A DNA stretch of 42,929 nucleotides from positions 1-42,929 of the forward strand of contig JAHIVV010000077.1 in the NCBI GenBank assembly GCA_018816525.1, given 5' to 3'. Shown here piece after piece: positions 16,408 to 23,576 of the stretch. Position numbers and translations under genes: made by a program. The notes under the pieces were generated by a model that was given only the letters and a program-made list of their open reading frames with translations, was not told where the DNA came from and did no database searches. Source of the stretch: Elusimicrobiota bacterium (lineage in GTDB: Bacteria > Elusimicrobiota > Endomicrobiia > CG1-02-37-114 > XYA2-FULL-39-19). Within the stretch, counting starts at the first letter, position 1, and every line of letters starts with the position of its first letter.

Positions 16408-17652
16408 TTATTTAGCCGGCTGATTTTTATAGATTAGTATGGGCGGGTAAACTTTCTTCACGACTTTTTCGTCTATCACGCATTTTTCAAGGTTTTTCTG
16501 GTCAGGCAATTCATACATTATGTCAAGCATCAATTCCTCAATTATGGCCCGCAGGCCCCTGGCGCCGCTGCCTCTTTTAATTGTAAGGGCGGCAATATTT
16601 TCCAGCGCTTCATCAGTAAAAGCGAGTTCTACGTTTTCCATGGAAAAAATTTTCTTAAATTGTTTTATTGTCGAATTTTTGGGTTTTGTAAGCACATTGA
16701 CCAGGTCCGGTTTTGATAAACCGTGCATGGTTGCTACAACGGGTATTCTCCCGACAAATTCCGGAATAAGGCCGAATTTAATTAAATCATCCGGCTGTAT
16801 ATAAGGCAGGTATTCATAAGGTTTCTTGTCTTTTTTCGAACTTATTTCAGAACCAAACCCTACCGTGTACTGATTCATCCGCGTTCCGATAACTTTTTCG
16901 ATCCCGTCGAAAGTGCCCCCGCAGATAAACAATATATCAGTGGTGTTCATCTTGATAAATTCCTGCTGGGGATGCTTCCTTCCTCCCTGGGGCGGGACGT
17001 TTGCGATTGTGCCCTCAATGATTTTCAATAATGCCTGCTGTACTCCTTCACCCGATACATCACGGGTAATCGAGGGAGAATCACTCTTACGGGAGATTTT
17101 GTCAATCTCGTCAATGTAGATAATTCCGCGTTCAGCTTTTTTTACGTCAAACTCGGCATTCTGCAGCAAGCGAAGGAGAATATTTTCGACATCTTCGCCA
17201 ACGTAGCCTGCCTCGGTAAGCGCTGTGGCATCTGCAATGGCAAAGGGAACGTGAAGCAGTCTCGCCAGAGTTTCAGCCAGGAGCGTCTTACCCGTGCCAG
17301 TGGGGCCTACAAGAAGTATATTCGATTTTTGAAGTTCAACATCGGACATTTTATCGTAGGAAAAAATTCTTTTGTAGTGGTTATAAACAGCAACAGCCAA
17401 AGTCTTCTTTGCTTTTTCCTGGCCGATAACGTATTCATCAAGCGTCTGTTTAATTTCTTTTGGTTTGGGCAGCTGTTTGACTTTGCGGTTACGGGTTTCC
17501 CTGCCCATATCGCTGAGCATATTGTGGGAACTGTCTATACAGCCCTCGCAAATATAAATGCCGTTAGTCCCGATAAGGCGCACCTGCTCGGGTTTGCCTC
17601 TTCCGCAAAAAATGCATTTATAAAGCCCGGAGCCTTCTTTTAAATTATCCAT
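16408..17652 (-). CDS. clpX: ATP-dependent Clp protease ATPase subunit ClpX
   Basis: ClpX unfolds substrates for ClpP. The 414-residue protein has the N-terminal C4 zinc domain (YKCIFCG and YICEGCI), Walker A GPTGTGKT, Walker [11 protein letters not shown], and the sensor and C-terminal AAA+ segments with [13 protein letters not shown]. The IGF loop that docks on ClpP reads VGF in TVGFGSEI. It starts two bases after clpP ends, so both subunits are made together. Confidence 0.98.
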   Translation of the reverse strand: MDNLKEGSGLYKCIFCGRGKPEQVRLIGTNGIYICEGCIDSSHNMLSDMGRETRNRKVKQLPKPKEIKQTLDEYVIGQEKAKKTLAVAVYNHYKRIFSYDKMSDVELQKSNILLVGPTGTGKTLLAETLARLLHVPFAIADATALTEAGYVGEDVENILLRLLQNAEFDVKKAERGIIYIDEIDKISRKSDSPSITRDVSGEGVQQALLKIIEGTIANVPPQGGRKHPQQEFIKMNTTDILFICGGTFDGIEKVIGTRMNQYTVGFGSEISSKKDKKPYEYLPYIQPDDLIKFGLIPEFVGRIPVVATMHGLSKPDLVNVLTKPKNSTIKQFKKIFSMENVELAFTDEALENIAALTIKRGSGARGLRAIIEELMLDIMYELPDQKNLEKCVIDEKVVKKVYPPILIYKNQPAK

Positions 17653-17654
17653 AC

Positions 17655-18269
17655 TTATATTTTTTTCCTGAACGACAATATTTCGTCGATGATCCCGTAA
17701 GCTTTTGCTTCTTCAGGCGACATGTAAAAATTGCGCTCGGTATCCTGCCTGACTTTTTCAATCGTTTGGCCTGTATGTTTGGCAAGAATTTCAATTAATC
17801 TCGCTTTGGTATGAGTCAGTTCTTTGTTTTCAATATCAATGTCTGTTGCCGAGCCTGAAAGCCCGCCGCCATAAATTAACGGCTGGTGGACCATGATCCT
17901 CGCATGAGGAAGCGCAAATCTTTTACCCTTGGCGCCGGCTGCAAGAAGCAGGGCTCCAAAACTCATCGCCATGCCCACGCAAACCGTAGTTATGTTCGCT
18001 TTTATGTACTGCATCGTATCGTATACAGCCAGCCCGGCAGTAACCATGCCTCCGGGTGAATTGATGTAGAGAGAAATATCTTTTTCCGGGTCTTCAGCAT
18101 CCAGATAAAGCAGCTGGGCTATAATCAAATCTGCGGAATCAGTAGTAACCTGGCCGCCGTAACCTCCGACAAAAATTATTCTTTCCTTCAACAACCGGGA
18201 AAAAATATCATAACCGACAGCTCCGCCCTGGGTCCATCTTTCTATAATCGTTGGAACGATACTGGGCAT
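17655..18269 (-). CDS. clpP: ATP-dependent Clp protease proteolytic subunit ClpP
   Basis: This 204-residue serine peptidase carries the triad S103 (GMAMSFGA), H128 (RIMVHQPL) and D176 (RQDTERN). Spacing matches E. coli ClpP, although the usual AASMGA around the serine is AMSFGA. I chose the second ATG at 18269 because the GGAGG site is eight bases before it but only two before the ATG at 18275. The gene lies between tig and clpX, a common bacterial order. Confidence 0.97.
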   Translation of the reverse strand: MPSIVPTIIERWTQGGAVGYDIFSRLLKERIIFVGGYGGQVTTDSADLIIAQLLYLDAEDPEKDISLYINSPGGMVTAGLAVYDTMQYIKANITTVCVGMAMSFGALLLAAGAKGKRFALPHARIMVHQPLIYGGGLSGSATDIDIENKELTHTKARLIEILAKHTGQTIEKVRQDTERNFYMSPEEAKAYGIIDEILSFRKKI

Positions 18270-18286
18270 AACCATGACCTCCGTAT

Positions 18287-19579
18287 TTACTTGTCTACCG
18301 CGACTTCTTTTATCTTCGAATTCTCTATAATAAACTTGAATATCTTATCAGTTTTTATCTGTGAAATCAACTTTTCGCGTTCATCGGTGAAATACTTCTC
18401 AAGCTGGCTTTCCTTGCCGGGATTCGATTTAACAAGCTCATCCTTTTTTAGCTTTAAATCTTCATCCTTCACCTCAATTTTTTCCTGCTTCGCGATTGAG
18501 CCCAGAATATACATCAGCTTAATCTGGCGCTGGGCTTCCTCATGAGTTTTCTGGTGAATACTTTCTTTCTGCTTTTCAATAAGGTCAGGCGTAAAACCCT
18601 GGTATTTAAGCTTTTGGGTAGCAACATCCCCCAGGTAATGCGCATGCTCATGCATTACTGATTCCGGAATTTCCATGGGATTGGATTCTATGAGGCTTTT
18701 TACAATCTCTTCTTCAAGTTTTTCTTCGGCAAGCTTTTTTACTTCTTTTTCAAGTTCGTCTTTGATTTTGGTTTTCAATTCCGCCAGGCTGGTATTTCCG
18801 AACTCTTTTGCAAAATCATCGGTTAATTCAGGCAGTTGTTTATCTTTGATGCCTTTTACTGTAACTTTAAACACAACTTCTTTGTTTGCAAGTTCTTTTT
18901 TAGCAAAATTCTCAGGCAATATTGTCGTTATCTCGCGGTAATCATCAGTCTTGGAATTTGTTAAACCCTCTGCGAGGCCCGGCAAAAGATTCTTGTGGGT
19001 TAGATCAATCATCTGGTTTTCAGCTTTCATTTCTTTAAGCTCAGCAGATTCCATCCAGACGGTATAATCAACCATTACGCAGCTGTCTTTTTTTGTGATA
19101 CCCGAGGTATTTTCAACCAGCCTGGTATTATATTTCTGCAGTTCTTCCAGGCTTTTATTTATATCGTTTTCGGTTACTTTTTTAGTTTCTTTTTTAAACT
19201 TTAGGCCTTTATAATTCCTGGCTGTAACTTCCGGGTGCTTTTCTACGGTCACGCTGTAAGTCATCGGTTTTTCAAAATTGAAATCTATTTTTTCTATAAC
19301 CGGATTGGTGGCCGGGTTAATGTTTTTTTCTTTAAGGGCGGGATACAAAGTATCTCTGATAATGTTTTCTGCGATTCTTTCCTTTGCGGCGGCTTCGAAT
19401 TTTTGTTTTACCATCGTCATGGGGGCTTTGCCCTGCCGGAATCCGTCAACTTTTGCTACCTTTTGGATATTTTGAAAAGCCAACTCCGTTTCAGAAATGA
19501 TTTTTTCCTTTGGTATCTCAAAATCAATCTGAATTTTCACTGCGCTTAAGTCTTTTACTGTCGTTTTAAGATTTTCCAC
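18287..19579 (-). CDS. tig: Trigger factor
   Basis: Trigger factor is the ribosome-bound chaperone that receives nascent chains. The 430-residue protein has the N-terminal ribosome-binding domain with the GFRQGKAP signature (about 47-54), a middle FKBP-type isomerase domain (about 150-245) and a charged helical C-terminal arm. The start codon appears to be GTG with AAAGGACGG before it. It lies 37 bases downstream of tRNA-Leu on the same strand, so the tRNA and the tig-clpP-clpX-lon operon might share a transcript. Confidence 0.96.
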   Translation of the reverse strand: MENLKTTVKDLSAVKIQIDFEIPKEKIISETELAFQNIQKVAKVDGFRQGKAPMTMVKQKFEAAAKERIAENIIRDTLYPALKEKNINPATNPVIEKIDFNFEKPMTYSVTVEKHPEVTARNYKGLKFKKETKKVTENDINKSLEELQKYNTRLVENTSGITKKDSCVMVDYTVWMESAELKEMKAENQMIDLTHKNLLPGLAEGLTNSKTDDYREITTILPENFAKKELANKEVVFKVTVKGIKDKQLPELTDDFAKEFGNTSLAELKTKIKDELEKEVKKLAEEKLEEEIVKSLIESNPMEIPESVMHEHAHYLGDVATQKLKYQGFTPDLIEKQKESIHQKTHEEAQRQIKLMYILGSIAKQEKIEVKDEDLKLKKDELVKSNPGKESQLEKYFTDEREKLISQIKTDKIFKFIIENSKIKEVAVDK

Positions 19580-19616
19580 AAAATCCGTCCTTTTTTTAGT
19601 GTTTTTTTAGAAAAAC

Positions 19617-19698
19617 TGGGCGCGAGAGGAGTTGAACCTCCACAAGTTTCCCCATACGGTCCTAAGCCGTACGCGTCTGCCAGTTCCGCCACGCGCCC
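19617..19698 (-). tRNA. tRNA-Leu (anticodon UAG)
   Basis: An 82-base class II tRNA folds on the minus strand. The acceptor stem is GGGCGCG/CGCGCCC, the anticodon arm TACGG-CTTAGGA-CCGTA gives UAG, and there is a long variable arm and a T-arm GGAGG-TTCAACT-CCTCT with one G-U pair. The discriminator base is A, as expected for leucine. CCA is not encoded. The long variable arm and the anticodon together make the leucine call firm. Confidence 0.95.
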
Positions 19699-19707
19699 AT
19701 TTTTTGG

Positions 19708-19891
19708 TTATATTGATTCGACTAAAACCGAAATACCCAGCCCGCCGCCGATACATAAACCCTTGGCCGTATCCTGGCGCCCGATGCACCGATCGGGTGC
19801 CCCAGGGCAATTGCACCGCCGTTAACATTCAATTTATTCCTGTCAAATTTAAGTTCCTTTCCGCAGATAAAACAACCGAAGCAAAACTCTC
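19708..19891 (-). pseudogene. Decayed thiolase C-terminal fragment
   Basis: On the minus strand pieces of the acetyl-CoA acetyltransferase C-terminus are readable. First [11 protein letters not shown], then after a one-base shift [20 protein letters not shown] and [10 protein letters not shown]. After a deletion of some 20-30 codons and another shift comes [19 protein letters not shown] and a TAA at 19708. The GHPIG histidine and the CIGGG cysteine that belong to the thiolase active site are both there, yet no single frame covers them. The rest of the gene is missing. It is a fossil of a lost thiolase (beta-ketoacyl-CoA) gene next to the tRNA. Confidence 0.85.
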
Positions 19892-19970
19892 TTTGCTGAT
19901 CAGTCTCTGCATTAAAAATGTCGTATATAAATATTTTGGTATTATATAATATAACTGAAATTTATTCAAG

Positions 19971-20000
19971 TTGACAAACAACGCTTAAATAATGTAGAAT
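19971..20000 (+). promoter_or_regulatory. Promoter of ddl-like gene, probably leaderless
   Basis: TTGACA (19971-19976) and TAGAAT (19995-20000) are 18 bases apart. Only seven bases separate the -10 element from the ATG at 20008, so transcription would begin at or next to the start codon. There is no Shine-Dalgarno. Confidence 0.75.
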
Positions 20001-20007
20001 TATCATC

Positions 20008-21006
20008 ATGGCATTGAAAATCGGATTTACTTATGACGCTAAAAATGATTATAAATTAGAATCCGACGACCCTCCTGACAAATATGCTGAATTTGATTCC
20101 GAAGAAACCATCCAGGAAATAACATCCGCATTAAAAACAAGCGGTCACAACATTATCCGCATAGGAAATACAAAAAAATTAGTAGAAAACCTGCACAAAG
20201 GCGAAAAATGGGACCTTGTTTTCAATATTTGCGAAGGAGTGAAAGGAAGGAACCGCGAATCGCAGGCGCCTGCAATTTTTGAGCTTTACGACATACCTTA
20301 TTCGGGCAGTGATGCAGCTACTATGGCTCTTACGCTTGATAAAACCCTGGCAAAAAAAATATTACATTATCATAATTTAAAAACACCGAATTTTATCTGT
20401 GTAAACTCAACCGATGAACTCTCGCCAAAAAAGTTCAAGCTCAGGTTTCCGTTGATAGTTAAACCTTCCATAGAAGGAACCAGCAAAGGAATTTCAAAAG
20501 AATCTTTTTGTACCAACTTTACAAAACTAAAAAAACGCATTGAGTGGCTTCTTACCAATTATAAGCAGCCTGCGTTAATAGAAGAATTTATCGTAGGGTA
20601 CGAATTTACAGTTCCGATTATTGGAAATAACCCCGGTAAAGTTTTACCTATCGTTCAAACTGCAATTTCGGGAAAAACTGACCTGGGTGAAGATTTTTAC
20701 ACGCAAGCAAGGGTTGATTCTACGGATATTAAATATCTTTGCCCCGCTGAAATAGACAAAGAATTGGAAGAAAAAATAAACGCCCTGGTTCTGGATTCTT
20801 ATAAGGTGCTTGGCTGCACGGATTTAAGCAGGATAGATATCAGAGTTGATTATACCGACGAACCGTATTTCTTGGAATGTAACCCGCTTCCCAACATAGG
20901 AAAGATTGATGTTTTCCCGCTGGTGGCGAAAGCGATGGGAATAACTTACGAACAGCTTCTCTGCCAGATTCTCGATTCCGCCCTCAAACGCTACAACCTG
21001 ATTTAA
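20008..21006 (+). CDS. D-alanine-D-alanine ligase-like ATP-grasp protein
   Basis: The 332-residue protein follows the Ddl plan: a Rossmann-like N-domain, then ATP-grasp lobes with LDKTLAKKIL, PLIVKPSIEGTSKGIS, the EEFIVGYEFTVPIIGN segment and the metal-binding end SRIDIRVDY...YFLECNPLPNIG. In true Ddl the first lobe has an HGxxGEDG-type motif; here it reads NICEGVKGRNRESQAPA, so substrate choice may differ. It stands alone, not in a cell-wall cluster, and its promoter suggests a leaderless transcript. It might ligate D-Ala or another amino acid or peptide; the family call is firm, the substrate is not. Confidence 0.8.
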   Translation: MALKIGFTYDAKNDYKLESDDPPDKYAEFDSEETIQEITSALKTSGHNIIRIGNTKKLVENLHKGEKWDLVFNICEGVKGRNRESQAPAIFELYDIPYSGSDAATMALTLDKTLAKKILHYHNLKTPNFICVNSTDELSPKKFKLRFPLIVKPSIEGTSKGISKESFCTNFTKLKKRIEWLLTNYKQPALIEEFIVGYEFTVPIIGNNPGKVLPIVQTAISGKTDLGEDFYTQARVDSTDIKYLCPAEIDKELEEKINALVLDSYKVLGCTDLSRIDIRVDYTDEPYFLECNPLPNIGKIDVFPLVAKAMGITYEQLLCQILDSALKRYNLI

Positions 21007-21008
21007 AA

Positions 21009-21239
21009 TCAATGTGAATGTTGTAAAGCATACTTATCCAAAAGATTACGAATCATCTTTTGATATTTTGTGTGGTGTTGTTTTGCTATCCGTTTGAAAA
21101 AATCTATACTTTCCTCACTTAGGGAAATTGTAACTTTCACGTTTCTTTCAGGAATGGCTAATTCTTCCGGGGCAGGCAAAAAATCTTTGATTCTTGTCAT
21201 TTTACCGATAGGTTTATTTTCATCAATCATTCTTTTCAT
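21009..21239 (-). CDS. brnA: BrnA-type antitoxin
   Basis: This 76-residue protein has a ribbon-helix-helix end (NVKVTISLSEESIDFFKRIAKQHHTKYQKMIRNLL) after a short N-terminal toxin-binding part. It overlaps the brnT gene by 17 bases, and AGGGGG stands before its ATG. Such antitoxins bind BrnT and repress the common promoter. A palindrome in that promoter is described separately. Confidence 0.85.
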   Translation of the reverse strand: MKRMIDENKPIGKMTRIKDFLPAPEELAIPERNVKVTISLSEESIDFFKRIAKQHHTKYQKMIRNLLDKYALQHSH

Positions 21240-21507
21240 AGTATTGTTCCCCCTTTCTCCAATATCCTGCTCTGAATATTCTAATCTTTCCTTCCCTATA
21301 TGTAAATCTTACTGTTAAAACTCTATTATCCACTTTGCCTATGCAAAAGAGTCTTTCTTCCTGTTTGCTATGTTTTGAATCAATATAAATTTTCCTCTCC
21401 GGGTCCTTAAATGCATGAAATGCAGTATGAAAATCGATTTTATGCTTATGTTCATTCTGTATTTCTTTTTCTACATCCCAAATAAAACTACCCACTTTTA
21501 CATCCAT
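21223..21507 (-). CDS. brnT: BrnT-type toxin (RelE-like ribonuclease)
   Basis: The 94-residue protein fits BrnT: F-I-WD-V-EK near the start (SFIWDVEKEIQNEHKHKIDF), FKDPERKIYIDSKHSKQEERLFCIGKVDNRVLTVRFTYREGKIRIFRAGYWRKGE with the family's (E)ER-xxxIG, V-x-(Y/F)-T and RIxxAR-like blocks. BrnT cleaves mRNA and halts growth. A ribosome site GGAG is eight bases before the ATG. The toxin precedes the antitoxin, which is the normal order for this family. Confidence 0.88.
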   Translation of the reverse strand: MDVKVGSFIWDVEKEIQNEHKHKIDFHTAFHAFKDPERKIYIDSKHSKQEERLFCIGKVDNRVLTVRFTYREGKIRIFRAGYWRKGEQYYEKND

Positions 21508-21524
21508 GCCATTTTCTCCATATT

Positions 21525-21553
21525 ATTATACATACATTTGTATGGCAAGTCAA
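21525..21553 (-). promoter_or_regulatory. brnTA promoter with operator in its spacer
   Basis: On the minus strand TTGACT (21548-21553) and TATAAT (21525-21530) are 17 bases apart. The spacer holds the perfect palindrome CATACATTTGTATG (21531-21544), a good place for BrnA to block RNA polymerase. Confidence 0.8.
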
Positions 21554-21639
21554 GAGCTCCAAAATTTATATCCCGCCTGCTACACATATAGACGCATTTA
21601 TTACTAATTAGTTCCCGGAGATAACCGAAAGGTGAAAAA

Positions 21640-22731
21640 TTATTGCTGAGAGGATACTGTTTTTGTTTCTGGAGTAAGAGAAGGGGTTTTGAAGCTTGTG
21701 AGTTTGAATTTTACCGAAGGGCAGGCGGTGCAGTGCAAACATCTGATGCATTCCATTGATTTAGGGTCATCGTAAATTTTAATATCCACAGGGCAGACTT
21801 CCCGGCATAAATTGCAGGTTCCACAGGTTGTTTGAGATACTTCCATATTCATTAAACTAACCCGGTTAAACAAAGACAGCATAGCACCCATGGGGCACAT
21901 GATGCGGCAAAAAGGGCGCTTGGACATAACAAACATGACAAGAAAAAACAATAAAATGGCCATCTTTAACCAGAAAAAAAGGTTAACCGACCCCGCCGGT
22001 ATTGTGGGATCGCCAGTCACCGGGCTGATAGGATTCCATAATACCCACGGAATTCCCGCTATCAATCCTCCGTTGGGACATATCTGTGAAAACCATTTTA
22101 TGCCTGTGATGTAGGGCAAAACAAATACAAAAGCAACCAGGAAAAAATATTTGAAATATTTATAAAATGTCGGTATCCTAATTTTTTTGCTTTTTATTTT
22201 AAACATCAGGTCCTGCAGGAAACCGAACGGGCAAAGCCACCCGCAAGCTAAACGGCCCGTGGTCATACCTACCAAACCTATAAACCCTAAAGTATAATAG
22301 GGAATTGACCTTATCGCAGAGAAATGCTGTAAATTTCCTATCGGGCATGAAGCAACGCTTGCGGGGCAGGCATAACAATGCAGGAAAGGCAGGCAAAAAC
22401 CTTTACCCTGACCGACATAAATTGATTTTTCAGTCACTGTTTTCACGTAACTGTTTGTGAAAATAAAGGAAAGTGTTTGGACAATCTTTTGCCAGTAGCC
22501 GTTTGCCAGGTTTTGCTTTGCTACTACATCTTTCAGTTCTTCTTTTGTTACATAACCTTTTTCAAGAAGGATTTTGCCGAGTTTTTTTTTGGTGTTGCGT
22601 TGTTCCTGCAATACTTCCCGCATGCGCTCTTTTGAAACAATTTTATCGAGTACAAAAACATCGCCTATACGGGATCTCTTTCGGCGGTCTTGCTGGGGCT
22701 GACTGGGGATTGTATTTGGATCGCTGTTCAT
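21640..22731 (-). CDS. NapH/CcoG-like membrane polyferredoxin with MshEN-like N-terminus
   Basis: The 363-residue protein starts with a soluble part whose 20-75 segment (IGDVFVLDKIVSKERMREVLQEQ, LGKILLEKGYVTKEELKDVV) looks like the MshEN/GspE N-terminal fold. It is followed by about five membrane helices bearing two CxxxCPxG motifs (CGWLCPFGFLQ and CRIMCPMGAML). A C-terminal ferredoxin part has CGTCNLCREVCPVD and CIRCLHCTACP for two clusters. NapH-like proteins move electrons across or along the membrane. An extra Cys group (FCLPFLHCYACPASVASCP) lies before the first helix. It ends a three-gene operon with a TlpA-like protein and a CxxC peptide. The exact electron partners are unknown. Confidence 0.85.
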   Translation of the reverse strand: MNSDPNTIPSQPQQDRRKRSRIGDVFVLDKIVSKERMREVLQEQRNTKKKLGKILLEKGYVTKEELKDVVAKQNLANGYWQKIVQTLSFIFTNSYVKTVTEKSIYVGQGKGFCLPFLHCYACPASVASCPIGNLQHFSAIRSIPYYTLGFIGLVGMTTGRLACGWLCPFGFLQDLMFKIKSKKIRIPTFYKYFKYFFLVAFVFVLPYITGIKWFSQICPNGGLIAGIPWVLWNPISPVTGDPTIPAGSVNLFFWLKMAILLFFLVMFVMSKRPFCRIMCPMGAMLSLFNRVSLMNMEVSQTTCGTCNLCREVCPVDIKIYDDPKSMECIRCLHCTACPSVKFKLTSFKTPSLTPETKTVSSQQ

Positions 22732-22733
22732 AA

Positions 22734-22910
22734 TTACTCTAAATTTCCGTAGGAATTACCAACGCCTATTCCTATGCATTCCAGACAAAGGGTACTGCCG
22801 TTTATTTGGGTTTCTTCAATCTGATAAGTTTTAATGCCGTAATACATCATTACAAAGGAGGACAATAATAAAAGCGCTGTAAGAAATATTTTTTTATAGT
22901 TATATCTCAT
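22734..22910 (-). CDS. 58-residue single-helix membrane protein with CxxC
   Basis: This small gene of 59 codons lies between tlpA2 and the polyferredoxin gene. The ATG overlaps the tlpA2 stop as ATGA and the stop is two bases before the next ATG. The product begins MRYNYKKIF, has one hydrophobic helix (about 8-24), then a polar part ending near LCLECIGIGVGNSYG with C42-x2-C45. By the positive-inside rule the CxxC would face outward. I do not know a named family. The packing between redox genes supports coding and a thiol relay role. Confidence 0.78.
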   Translation of the reverse strand: MRYNYKKIFLTALLLLSSFVMMYYGIKTYQIEETQINGSTLCLECIGIGVGNSYGNLE

Positions 22911-23470
22911 TTTACTTTCTGTTTTATAAGCTTTTCTATATACTTTATGGTCTTTTTGTTCAGCGCAGTGCTTTTACTGAAACGGATAACTCCCGATTTG
23001 TCTACAATAACCGCATAGGGCGAAACTTTTGCCCCATACTTTTCAAAAATATTATATGAGTTTGTAAACATGCTAAAGGTAATCCCATGAGCCTTACGGA
23101 ATTTATTCAATACTTTCGGTGTATCCCTGGGGCTGAAAGCCAGCACAACTACATCTTTAGGATAAACTTTATGAAGCTGTTTTTGAGCTGCAGGAAGCTC
23201 TGCCCTGCATGATATACATATATAGGACCAAAATATTATATATACGACCTTTCCTTTTAACTTCTTCAGGGACACCTGCTTACCGTCAATATCCTTCAAT
23301 GAGAAATCGGGCGCCAAATTTCCGACATTACTGCCAACAACCAGCTTTCGCTGATGAATAATTTCTTTCTTTGGAACAATAACGGTTTTATTTCTTTTTG
23401 CTGCCCAAACCTGAAAATTACACAAGAGCATCAACGTTACGATTGTCAGGCAAATATGTTTTTTTAACAT
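22907..23470 (-). CDS. TlpA/ResA-like thioredoxin-fold protein, exported
   Basis: With the ATG at 23470 the protein has 187 residues: an N-terminal signal or anchor (HICLTIVTLMLLCNF), a linker, then a redoxin fold (LAPDFSLKDIDGKQVSLKKLKGK) with the active site WSYICISC (C85, C88) and a cis-Pro region (KVSPYAVIVDKSG). An ATG eight codons earlier is open, but the promoter's -10 element covers it, so I prefer 23470. It is the first gene of the operon with the 58-residue CxxC protein and the polyferredoxin, which may feed it electrons. A second TlpA-like gene is at 7180-7683. Confidence 0.87.
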   Translation of the reverse strand: MLKKHICLTIVTLMLLCNFQVWAAKRNKTVIVPKKEIIHQRKLVVGSNVGNLAPDFSLKDIDGKQVSLKKLKGKVVYIIFWSYICISCRAELPAAQKQLHKVYPKDVVVLAFSPRDTPKVLNKFRKAHGITFSMFTNSYNIFEKYGAKVSPYAVIVDKSGVIRFSKSTALNKKTIKYIEKLIKQKVK

Positions 23471-23476
23471 GAGATT

Positions 23477-23505
23477 ATTATATAAAATAAACACCCCAAA
23501 ACCAA
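23477..23505 (-). promoter_or_regulatory. Promoter of tlpA2 operon, probably leaderless
   Basis: On the minus strand TTGGTT (23500-23505) and TATAAT (23477-23482) are 17 bases apart. Six bases after TATAAT comes the ATG at 23470, so the predicted start is the A of the codon. No Shine-Dalgarno is visible. Confidence 0.65.
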
Positions 23506-23511
23506 TATAAA

Positions 23512-23541
23512 AAAAGAGCCCCTTTATATAGAGGCTCTTTT
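23512..23541. terminator. Rho-independent terminator downstream of ppdK
   Basis: AAAAGAGCC (23512-23520) pairs with GGCTCTTTT (23533-23541) around a 12-base loop, flanked by A- and T-rich ends. On the minus strand it follows ppdK and ends in a T-run, separating it from the tlpA2 operon. Confidence 0.85.
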
Positions 23542-23576
23542 CTATTTATCCAATTATCCAATAATCTGATTATCTG

